A stretch of DNA of 22,240 bases, from assembly GCA_002498205.1 (NCBI GenBank), contig DAGQ01000074.1, forward strand, positions 9,974-32,213, given 5' to 3'. Within the stretch, counting starts at the first letter, position 1. The number at the start of each line of letters is the position of its first letter. Positions 15,838 through 22,240 of the stretch are shown one piece after another. The notes below the pieces were generated by a model. The model was not told the DNA's origin. It did not search any database and saw only the letters and a program-made list of their open reading frames with translations. Origin of the DNA: Euryarchaeota archaeon UBA596 (GTDB taxonomy: Archaea; Thermoplasmatota; Poseidoniia; Poseidoniales; Poseidoniaceae). Made by a program: the position numbers and the translations under genes.

Positions 15838-15878
15838 TTAATCAACAATGTAAAAATAACGGTATTATTTTTGATTAA
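15838..15878. repeat. Nested inverted repeat between divergent genes
   Basis: TTAATCAA (15838-15845) pairs perfectly with TTGATTAA (15871-15878). Inside it AAAAATAA (15852-15859) pairs with TTATTTTT (15865-15872) around CGGTA. Together they can form a roughly 14-bp bulged hairpin in the space between the glycosyltransferase and UPF0201 genes. It could be an operator or a shared regulatory element. Confidence 0.5.
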
Positions 15879-15889
15879 CCCGCAATTGC

Positions 15890-15898
15890 ATTATATTA
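15890..15898 (+). promoter_or_regulatory. TATA box candidate for the UPF0201 gene
   Basis: ATTATATTA is centred about 21 nt before the ATG at 15915 and 33 nt before the ATG at 15927. It predicts transcription start near 15920 and leaves the exact start codon open. Confidence 0.5.
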
Positions 15899-15914
15899 TT
15901 TCTTTTTGCTAAGT

Positions 15915-16406
15915 ATGAAGACGAGTATGGCAACGATGAACCTGGAAGCAAAATTGAGTCCTGTAGACTCTAAAGAAAAAGTACTCATGGCTATTAAAGA
16001 AATTTTTCCTAATGCAAAATTACCAGAGATAGAAAATAGTTCTTCTTTCCCAAGTTCAGATGAAACAGAATATATCAAAATAAATGAGATTGATTATGAA
16101 TTATTTTTTGAAAAAATACATTCCTATAAAATTGCAGATACTGCTCTAGATTGCATGAGTCAAAACATTCAAGATGATATTTCTATTTTTAAAATATCAC
16201 GTCAAGCTGCTTTAGCGGGTAAAATTGCTTTTGTTTTAGAACATGAATCACCATTAGGTGGTTGTTTCGAATTGACTATTGAGTCAACAAATGTAATTGC
16301 ATGGATTGAAGAGATGACCTGGCATCAAGGGAGGGATGAGGTGCCAAGAACTGTAAATGACGAATTACAAATGAGGAGAGATGGTGCACCTCAAGACTGG
16401 TTTTGA
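15915..16406 (+). CDS. UPF0201 (DUF54) family RNA-binding-like protein
   Basis: A 163-residue soluble protein resembling the archaeal UPF0201/DUF54 family (COG1325, once predicted to be exosome-associated). Matching features are the N-terminal strand and helix (MNLEAKLSPVDSKEKVLMAI then KEIFPNAK), a central helix with ADTALDCMSQNIQDD, and the family core SRQAALAGKIAFVLEHESPLGG followed by ELTIES. Family members have a ribosomal L5-like alpha/beta fold and are thought to bind RNA; no reaction is established. ATGs at 15915, 15927 and 15936 are all possible. The stop codon overlaps the end of the opposing peptidase-Nudix gene by 16 nt. Confidence 0.75.
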   Translation: MKTSMATMNLEAKLSPVDSKEKVLMAIKEIFPNAKLPEIENSSSFPSSDETEYIKINEIDYELFFEKIHSYKIADTALDCMSQNIQDDISIFKISRQAALAGKIAFVLEHESPLGGCFELTIESTNVIAWIEEMTWHQGRDEVPRTVNDELQMRRDGAPQDWF

Positions 16407-17377
16407 ATTAATTCAACTAATTTTAAATTTGCTTCTAACCAATCCAAGGAATTTAAATTTTCAAGTTTCACCCATAAAAATTCGTCATGTACAACTAATT
16501 CCAAAGGTGGTGATTTTTTATTTATTTTTGCATACATGGCTTTCAAAATTACATAGTATTCATCGTATAAATGTTGGACTTCGCCACAAAATGATGAAAT
16601 ATCAATATTAATTTTCATTTCTTCAAAAAGTTCTCTTTTCAAACCATCTATTTCTTTTTCGTTTTTTTCAAGTTTCCCACCTGGAAACTCCCATTTACCT
16701 GGATGGGGTTGATTAGAATCTCTTTTCGCTACTAAGATTTCTCCGTTTTCATTCGTAATTATTGCTGCTACAACCTCAATGATTTTTTTCCCTGAAACTA
16801 ATCTTATTATTGATAAAATTAATTCAACTTGTTCTAAAATTGTTAAAAATTCTTCTGAAGGTAAATGCACAAATAAACAAGGTAGAAGTCTATTAAATCT
16901 ATCTTCTATTTTATTTTCATAAATTGTTTTTAAAGTTCTAAAATATGTTTCATTACATACAAAAGTCCCCGCATCCGATGAAATTAAAAAAATTTCATTT
17001 TCACCAAAAGGAATCTTTACAAAATCAAAAGTCGAAATATATTCATTTATGTCCTCATTTACAACTTTACCATTTTTTATTACTCTTCCATAATTATCTT
17101 TAATGTTCATATTAATTTTATTAACCGCTCTGGATTCTAAATGAATTTTTTGAGCTTTGCTACTAAAACCCATATGTAATATAAAATCAAAATCCTCAAG
17201 TAGAATTAATTCACTTACATATTTAGAGCCTTGTTCATTTACCGTCAATATTTTAGTTTTAAGTTCTACATCTTTAATCTCTAATTTTTTAATTTCAGAA
17301 ACTAATTTCTCTGATATATTAAATGAGGAATTATCAAATGGTTCAAAACCGGTTATGAGAACTTTTGCTTTCCTCAT
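16391..17377 (-). CDS. Pyroglutamyl-peptidase (C15) / Nudix hydrolase fusion
   Basis: A 328-residue two-domain protein. Residues 1-195 are a cysteine peptidase of family C15, which removes N-terminal pyroglutamate: LITGFEPFDNS (8-18), HMGF (68-71), E81 in LESRAVN, C141 in SSDAGTFVCNETYF and H171 in FVHLPSEEF give a complete Glu-Cys-His triad. Residues 200-325 are a MutT-like Nudix domain (VVAAIITNENGEILVAKR, WEFPGGK). Its Nudix box at 234-256 fits GX5EX7REUXEEXGU except for Lys255 in place of Gly. Metal-binding Glu residues E249, E252 and E253 are present. Both domains look active. The fusion is not one I know as standard. Nothing in the frame suggests two merged genes: the linker (KKIIEVVAA) is continuous. 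Confidence 0.88.
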   Translation of the reverse strand: MRKAKVLITGFEPFDNSSFNISEKLVSEIKKLEIKDVELKTKILTVNEQGSKYVSELILLEDFDFILHMGFSSKAQKIHLESRAVNKINMNIKDNYGRVIKNGKVVNEDINEYISTFDFVKIPFGENEIFLISSDAGTFVCNETYFRTLKTIYENKIEDRFNRLLPCLFVHLPSEEFLTILEQVELILSIIRLVSGKKIIEVVAAIITNENGEILVAKRDSNQPHPGKWEFPGGKLEKNEKEIDGLKRELFEEMKINIDISSFCGEVQHLYDEYYVILKAMYAKINKKSPPLELVVHDEFLWVKLENLNSLDWLEANLKLVELIQNQS

Positions 17378-17431
17378 TGACTAGCCCTTGTGCATCTAGT
17401 GAATAGCGTTGCCTAATAGATTAAAACAGTA

Positions 17432-17440
17432 ACATTATAG
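17432..17440 (+). promoter_or_regulatory. TATA box candidate for the gene at 17484
   Basis: ACATTATAG is centred near 17437 and predicts transcription start near 17463. That lies downstream of the TTG at 17448 and the ATG at 17454, so it favours the ATG at 17484. Confidence 0.45.
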
Positions 17441-17483
17441 CCAAAACTTGACAATGTGTAATACATTAGGAGTTCTGAATAAG

Positions 17484-17825
17484 ATGAGTGAATCTGAGAT
17501 TGTTGTTCAAATTCCGAGGAACGAATCTAAAAATAAAAAAGGAAATATCTTAAGAATTATTTTCGCTCAAATTACATCAGGAGTCGGTTTTTGGGGTTCA
17601 TTACAACCAATTGTTGCCATATTATTTTCATTAATTCCATTCTTATTTCTGGGACAACATTTCAATAGATCTCATCAAAAAGGTATCGATTTCGGACTGC
17701 TTCAAATTCCTTTAGCTTTAACTGGAATTCTTTGGATCTGTTTATACCTTTGGTCAATTTTTGACGCTTGGAATGAAGCACAAAAATATGTTCTAAATAA
17801 AATTAATAATAATCAATATGAATAA
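17484..17825 (+). CDS. Small two-helix membrane protein, unknown function
   Basis: A 113-residue protein (MSESEIVVQIPRNESKNKKG...). It has a short polar N-terminus, hydrophobic segments near residues 26-60 (GVGFWGSLQPIVAILFSLIP) and 73-94 (LLQIPLALTGILWICLYLW), and a charged Asn-rich tail. I chose the ATG at 17484 because the TATA-like element predicts transcription start near 17463; an in-frame ATG at 17454 would add 10 residues. The stop overlaps the opposing lipoprotein gene by 13 nt. No family is recognised. Confidence 0.6.
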   Translation: MSESEIVVQIPRNESKNKKGNILRIIFAQITSGVGFWGSLQPIVAILFSLIPFLFLGQHFNRSHQKGIDFGLLQIPLALTGILWICLYLWSIFDAWNEAQKYVLNKINNNQYE

Positions 17826-18625
17826 TCTTCAGGATACCATAATTGATTATTTGCTTGAAGTTGCTGACTATTTAATTTAATCAAATCTCCTCTATCATCA
17901 TTATCAAAATCATTTGGCAAAGTACCAAAAATAATATTTGAAATATCACTAGACTCTATAGCCCAATACATTACAGAATCCTCATTAGAACTGTGTCCTG
18001 GATGGTCTGGATCTTCATGATCCACATTTGAAGTATAAACTAAATTTACTAAGCCAACAAGATGCCCAAATTCATGAATTGTAACTGCTGCTTCAATATC
18101 TTCCCAACTCGGTCTTTGAATAATATTTTCAGCTTCCTTAATTGTATCTACAAAAATCATTACTGTTGAAGCATCTACAGCAACACCTAAAACTCCACTT
18201 TCTGAATGTGAACCACTAGGAAACATGAAATGAAACCTTAATTGATTCTCGTTCATTGCATTTGTTTCACGTGTTTCCCTACCTTTAAGCCTAATATCAT
18301 CACTGGTCCAAGCTCCATCATGCTCAAAGTTAGTCAATGATAATTCATAAGACACTGATTGTTTCTCACATACACTATTTATTCTATCAATTAACAAATC
18401 AAGAGTTTCTGGTCTTGGTTTCTGATCAACTTCATAATCAATCTCAATTACAAGATCTGTATAGTGGCTTGAATTTAAACATGCTAAAACCAACCCACCA
18501 GGAACACCATAAGGCTCTGGAAGTATTTCTTGCTCTGAAAAGCATCCTGAAAAAGAACTCGAAAATAATACAATAAATAAAAAATAACAATAACATTTTG
18601 AATTTAATAGGAATTTATGGCTCAT
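17813..18625 (-). CDS. Lipoprotein zinc metalloprotease (metzincin-like)
   Basis: A 270-residue exported protein. Residues 1-27 form a lipoprotein signal peptide ending FSGC, so C28 is the likely lipidated cysteine. The active-site helix is HEFGHLVGLVN at 184-194, which fits HExxHxxGxx(H/D) except that Asn is in the third zinc-ligand position. A His/Asp-rich loop (HEDPDHPGH, 203-211) and a Met-turn-like SVMYWA (217-222) follow in metzincin order. The third ligand could be a His of that loop. It should be anchored on the outer membrane face. A strong GAGGTGA site overlaps the stop of the upstream gene and decides the start. It is the last gene of a three-gene unit with the giant repeat protein, which it might process; that is inference. 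Confidence 0.82.
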   Translation of the reverse strand: MSHKFLLNSKCYCYFLFIVLFSSSFSGCFSEQEILPEPYGVPGGLVLACLNSSHYTDLVIEIDYEVDQKPRPETLDLLIDRINSVCEKQSVSYELSLTNFEHDGAWTSDDIRLKGRETRETNAMNENQLRFHFMFPSGSHSESGVLGVAVDASTVMIFVDTIKEAENIIQRPSWEDIEAAVTIHEFGHLVGLVNLVYTSNVDHEDPDHPGHSSNEDSVMYWAIESSDISNIIFGTLPNDFDNDDRGDLIKLNSQQLQANNQLWYPEDYSY

Positions 18626-18632
18626 AATCTCT

Positions 18633-18639
18633 TCACCTC
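18633..18639 (-). promoter_or_regulatory. Ribosome binding site GAGGTGA of the lipoprotein protease
   Basis: On the minus strand GAGGTGA, complementary to the archaeal 16S rRNA 3' end, begins within the stop codon of the upstream 150-residue gene and ends 7 nt before the ATG at 18625. It supports re-initiation within one mRNA. Confidence 0.7.
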
Positions 18640-19090
18640 AAAAATCATCTGGTAGTTCGACTGTCGAAAATAACTGTCCTGGGCTGGTTGATTTCGCAAG
18701 TTGTGTCCTTACAAGTTTTTCCCAACTACGTAACACCAATAGTGAATCTGAAAGAGGGATTTCTTCTAGGTTAATCGATGTCCTAATTAAAGTATCTAAA
18801 ATATCAATTCGATCATTATCTAAAACGTCAATTACTTTCTCTAAATTTAATTCAGATTCTGAGTTGTTTGTTTCATAAAAATCCAAGGGCCATGGAACTG
18901 TAAATAATTCGGGTAATTTTTCATTATTTTCAAGTGCTACTTGCTTTAATGTTTCACATAAAATATTAATGTACTTCGAAATCACCAAACTTACTTCAAC
19001 CAAAGGCATACTCAATTGCTTAACCAAATTTACAATATTTTGATGCAAAACTAACATTTTTTCATTTGAATCGTAATTTGAAGGATTCAT
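18638..19090 (-). CDS. Small acidic helical cytoplasmic protein, unknown function
   Basis: A 150-residue protein with no signal peptide or transmembrane segment. It is rich in Leu, Glu and Asn and looks mainly alpha-helical (KMLVLHQNIVNLVKQLSMPL, SKYINILCETLKQVALE, RIDILDTLIRTSINLEEI). It starts 9 nt after the stop of the giant repeat protein and is followed at 12 nt by the lipoprotein protease, so it is the middle gene of a tight unit. A soluble protein between two exported proteins might be a chaperone or assembly partner, but nothing in the sequence shows this. No family is recognised. Confidence 0.65.
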   Translation of the reverse strand: MNPSNYDSNEKMLVLHQNIVNLVKQLSMPLVEVSLVISKYINILCETLKQVALENNEKLPELFTVPWPLDFYETNNSESELNLEKVIDVLDNDRIDILDTLIRTSINLEEIPLSDSLLVLRSWEKLVRTQLAKSTSPGQLFSTVELPDDF

Positions 19091-19099
19091 ATCAACACA

Positions 19100-22000
19100 T
19101 CATAATGTACGATCGTCATATCTAATTGCCGAAATATCTCCTCTAACTCCATCATTTTCATCGTTATGTACTTCGTACCAATCCACCATCCAATCTCCAT
19201 CGGTATCCCAATTTGTTGGATCTGTTCCTTCTGCAGTGAAATCACCATCTATATCTAAAATCCACCATCCAAATGGATATTGTCCTCGACCAATATCTGG
19301 AAGAACTGTTGTACTTGAAACTAAACCGTAACTATCTGTCCAATCTCCTCTACAAATTGATTCATCATCAGCGGAATCCATCACAAAGAAATCATCATCA
19401 TTATCCTGAATTATTTTTGCATACATTAAATCCTGACTATCTCTTTTATACATTTTTAGATAATTTGTTTCCATCTCATCAGCTTCCCCTAAATGTAATA
19501 GCCATTTTCTAAATTGCCACCACTCTGTTATTTGAACTCCATCCCATTGTAAATCTAATGATCTGACTAAAGTTGCTGAACGATAAGTATCATCTGTAAT
19601 AGCATAAAATTCTTGGAAATTTGAATACTCATCATATTCACAAACGACACCACTACAATCCCAATCACCATCATTATCAGGATCTAACAAAGCATCTGTT
19701 GGGTCTCTAGGGTCCAGAGTAAACCAAGCCAATGACAAATCGGGTCTCATAATATTCATACCATCGATTTTCAATGGTTTTTTCTGAATACTTTCTTCTG
19801 CACCAACATCAACCCACTCAACCGAAATATATCTTTGACTAGAAAAATTATCTAATGATTCATTCCATGCTAATGCATATTCATACCAATCAGGCAACAT
19901 ATCCCAATCAGTATCATTATCAAGTGGATTTGTACCATATTTTAGAATTTCTCGACCGTCAGATAAACTAAAATCCTGATAATAATTAAGTGTGAAATCT
20001 TCTGTTCCTTCTCGAATTCTAGATTGACTATCATCATCTGTATCATTCAAATGTGGATATGTTCCATTATCAAATTCCATCGTATTTGTGAATGGAATTG
20101 CGATATTATCTAATCCATATTGTCCACCTGAAATTGTAAAAATGTGATTGTTCCAGTTACCTTGTTTAGCTGGAGTATCTACTACTGAACGGTCATACCA
20201 ACCATCATTATCAATGTCATAGTCACCGTCTAATGGATTTAGTGGATTTAAACCCCATCTACTTTGAACAGTGAAAATATTGTCATCACGTGAGACTGGA
20301 ATAGGTTCTGAAATATAGGTTGAATAACAATATTCCCAACCATCTGGCATCCCATCACTATCTGAGTCTGGATGAGTAGGATCGGAGATACCAATTAGAC
20401 TATTATTGAAATTATCAGCATTTAATTCATTAATTTTATCTAATCTATTTTGAGTAACAGGAAAACCGTCATGTAATTTTTCTGAGAATAAATTATATAG
20501 CCTATTATTGGCTTGTTCGTTATTAAGTCCTTCTTCCTCAGAAATTGCATTTATTGCATCTGTAGCATAATCATAAAATCCTAATTCTAAAGGAACATTA
20601 TACCTCTCTGCTTCCTTACCATATGTCCTTGCTTGCCATTCTCTCAAATTTGAATATACTTCGTAAACTGCAATTTCTCCATCACCATCGCAATCATAAG
20701 AATCATCATCTAAATCAAGATAAATGTCATTGCTAATCAAAGGATTCATAGACCAACGGTTTTCTTCTAAATCCCATTCAGTAAACCAATATTCATAACC
20801 ATCTAACATTTCATCTCTATCAGTATCATTATGGGTCGGATCTGTAATTGACCGGAGTGTTTCTAAAATCAAAGTAGGTGGATTACCCGTTTGCCAATCA
20901 ACTAAATCTAATTTAACTAAAGTAGCCCTATTTTCGGTATTATTTAGGATATTGCCCACTCTAGAAAACTCAGTCCCAGACATTTGTTCTTCTGCATCGA
21001 GATAGAATACAGGAGCATCAGGAGGATGAAAAACACCATTATCAGGTAAACCTTCAACCAAAGATAATTCTTGCCTATCTGTCAATCCATCATTATCAGC
21101 ATCATAGTCTCCATCTCCTGCCACTAAAGGATTTAATGTCCAAAGGCCATCATTTGAATTCCAATCAGTTAAGAGCATTTCTAACCCATCAAGCATTCCA
21201 TCACCATCAGTATCAGGATTATTTGGGTCACAGGTCATTCCTGAAGATTCTGTCAAATTAGAATCTATAAATGAACCAAAACTTAAATTTGTTGTAATCC
21301 TACCCCAAACTTGGGTATCAAATCCACTAATTGTATTAGATTGCTTAATGTAATATTTTGGAGAAAATTGTAAATGTATCTCATTTAATTCAGGGTCTAT
21401 TGAATTATATTCTTCCCAATTCGAATATCCATCAGAATCTGCATCTCCAAACTTATCACCTTCGGAAAGCGGGTTTAAAGTCCAATCATTAGCAACAAGA
21501 TTCCACCTTGCATACCAAATTTCCCAACCATCAGGCATCCCATCTCCATCAGAATCGGGAGAAATTGGATTTGCAGAACCTTTGTCTTGTTCATTTTGTG
21601 AATTTAATAATATTGGGCTTGCTAATTCTCCAAAGGTAAAAACTGGTTCAGCAACATCCTCTGTATTCTGCCATAATTGTGTGGTAATTCCGAATGGCAA
21701 TGAACTACTTTCACTATTATTTTGTCCGAAAAAGGATGTGTCTCTAATATGGTATTCAAGATAGTTGTTAAATTCTTCATCAGGTTCTAAAACCCCATTA
21801 TTATTTACATCAAATCCATCACCATCAGGGTTGCTAGTTGCATCACTACCATTTAATGGGTTTATTCCTCTTACATCGCTAGTCCAATAGCATGAATTCC
21901 CATCAGGGTCATACGGGTTATTTGCTAAAGCTTCCCAACCATCTGGTAATGTATCCCCATCGCTATCAACATTATTTGGATCTAAAGTATACCAATCAGA

Positions 22001-22240
22001 TTCTACAGATTCAATCGATTCTCCTAATGTTTCAAATAAATTTCCTGCCAGAGCCTCTAGATAAATTTGGCCCCATGCAAATTCACAAATATTGCTTAAC
22101 CCATCTCCATCTGCATCCCATAATGCATCATCAGCTCTTAATGGATCTAATGACCAATTATTTCCTCCAGTATAAGTTGTTCCAACCCATCTTCTGTTTT
22201 CAATTTCCCAACCATCTGGCATCCCATCTCCATCTGTATC
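19100..22240 (-). CDS. Giant TSP3-like calcium-binding surface protein, 5' partial
   Basis: At least 1046 residues; the frame is open through the right edge and the N-terminus with any signal peptide is outside the window. It consists of about eight Asp-rich modules. Each starts with DPxxxDxDGDGMPDGWE or a variant, continues through about 12-30 residues to WxLNPL or a variant, and closes with DxDxDGxxxxxE. These are calcium-loop motifs like those of thrombospondin type 3 repeats. Variable inserts of roughly 30-150 residues separate the modules. Cysteines are few. The C-terminus ends soon after the last module (MVDWYEVHND) with no transmembrane helix, sorting motif or Ig-like domain, so any anchor must be N-terminal. 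It is probably a surface or released structural or adhesive protein. The two genes downstream are tightly linked. Confidence 0.88.
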   Translation of the reverse strand, partial: DTDGDGMPDGWEIENRRWVGTTYTGGNNWSLDPLRADDALWDADGDGLSNICEFAWGQIYLEALAGNLFETLGESIESVESDWYTLDPNNVDSDGDTLPDGWEALANNPYDPDGNSCYWTSDVRGINPLNGSDATSNPDGDGFDVNNNGVLEPDEEFNNYLEYHIRDTSFFGQNNSESSSLPFGITTQLWQNTEDVAEPVFTFGELASPILLNSQNEQDKGSANPISPDSDGDGMPDGWEIWYARWNLVANDWTLNPLSEGDKFGDADSDGYSNWEEYNSIDPELNEIHLQFSPKYYIKQSNTISGFDTQVWGRITTNLSFGSFIDSNLTESSGMTCDPNNPDTDGDGMLDGLEMLLTDWNSNDGLWTLNPLVAGDGDYDADNDGLTDRQELSLVEGLPDNGVFHPPDAPVFYLDAEEQMSGTEFSRVGNILNNTENRATLVKLDLVDWQTGNPPTLILETLRSITDPTHNDTDRDEMLDGYEYWFTEWDLEENRWSMNPLISNDIYLDLDDDSYDCDGDGEIAVYEVYSNLREWQARTYGKEAERYNVPLELGFYDYATDAINAISEEEGLNNEQANNRLYNLFSEKLHDGFPVTQNRLDKINELNADNFNNSLIGISDPTHPDSDSDGMPDGWEYCYSTYISEPIPVSRDDNIFTVQSRWGLNPLNPLDGDYDIDNDGWYDRSVVDTPAKQGNWNNHIFTISGGQYGLDNIAIPFTNTMEFDNGTYPHLNDTDDDSQSRIREGTEDFTLNYYQDFSLSDGREILKYGTNPLDNDTDWDMLPDWYEYALAWNESLDNFSSQRYISVEWVDVGAEESIQKKPLKIDGMNIMRPDLSLAWFTLDPRDPTDALLDPDNDGDWDCSGVVCEYDEYSNFQEFYAITDDTYRSATLVRSLDLQWDGVQITEWWQFRKWLLHLGEADEMETNYLKMYKRDSQDLMYAKIIQDNDDDFFVMDSADDESICRGDWTDSYGLVSSTTVLPDIGRGQYPFGWWILDIDGDFTAEGTDPTNWDTDGDWMVDWYEVHNDENDGVRGDISAIRYDDRTL
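19172..22240 (-). repeat. Array of degenerate Asp-rich (TSP3-like) coding repeats
   Basis: Counting from the ATG at 22222, the DGWE-type element recurs at residues 1-6, 93-97, 229-234, 343-348, 473-478, 625-630, 776-781 and 1012-1017, so spacings run from 92 to 236 residues. The DNA copies read CCATCNGGCATNCCATCNCCATC on the plus strand and differ mostly at third codon positions. This points to old, selected repeats and not recent tandem duplication. Confidence 0.75.

Noticed and set aside
17378..17483. ACTAG...CTAGT inverted repeat near 17380-17400 as an operator
   Set aside because: Only 5-bp arms with an 11-nt gap, within chance expectation for this composition.
19273..22210. Runs such as CCATCACCATC as a CRISPR or microsatellite
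   Set aside because: They encode Asp/Gly calcium loops on the minus strand, are irregularly spaced and differ at third positions; there are no spacers of constant length.

Overview
The window is AT-rich and almost completely coding, and it looks like a streamlined planktonic euryarchaeon of the Thermoplasmatota, most likely Marine Group II (Poseidoniia) or Marine Group III. Archaeal markers include an archaeal uS15, an ArcS archaeosine synthase, a stand-alone GMP synthase ATPase subunit, a UPF0201 protein, TATA boxes placed for leaderless or short-leader transcripts, and a tRNA without encoded CCA. A bacterial-type DnaJ and many exported, Asp-rich calcium-loop proteins fit marine Thermoplasmatota. 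The lineage is inferred from gene content, not from a marker phylogeny.

Layout. (1) 1-3.9 kb: the end of a membrane/zinc-ribbon protein, then a minus-strand block with a candidate degenerate RecJ/Cdc45-like protein translationally coupled to rpsO (uS15), and arcS. (2) 3.9-7.9 kb: four membrane or surface proteins of unknown function. (3) 7.9-9.3 kb: a purine pair, purE-guaAB, with overlapping stop and start. (4) 9.4-11.9 kb: a membrane-anchored subtilisin-family protease with a propeptide and calcium loops. (5) 11.9-12.7 kb: tRNA-Asn(GUU) with an oligo-T terminator, and a polytopic membrane protein. (6) 12.7-15.8 kb, minus strand: dnaJ, a membrane/zinc-ribbon protein, and a family 2 glycosyltransferase whose reading frame lacks a normal start codon. 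(7) 15.9-17.8 kb: a UPF0201 RNA-binding-like protein, a pyroglutamyl-peptidase/Nudix fusion, and a small membrane protein. (8) 17.8-22.24 kb, minus strand: a tight three-gene unit made of a giant thrombospondin-type-3-like calcium-binding protein (running off the right edge), a small helical protein, and a lipoprotein metalloprotease.

How the genes relate. Housekeeping functions (translation, tRNA modification, purine synthesis, protein folding, possibly the replication fork) alternate with a surface and peptide-degradation set: subtilase, lipoprotein protease, pyroglutamyl peptidase, the repeat protein and a glycosyltransferase. That set suits a peptide-using heterotroph. All five convergent gene pairs overlap or lie within 9 nt of each other. 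No stretch over 300 bases lacks a gene. I see no CRISPR array, insertion sequence, integrase or phage module.
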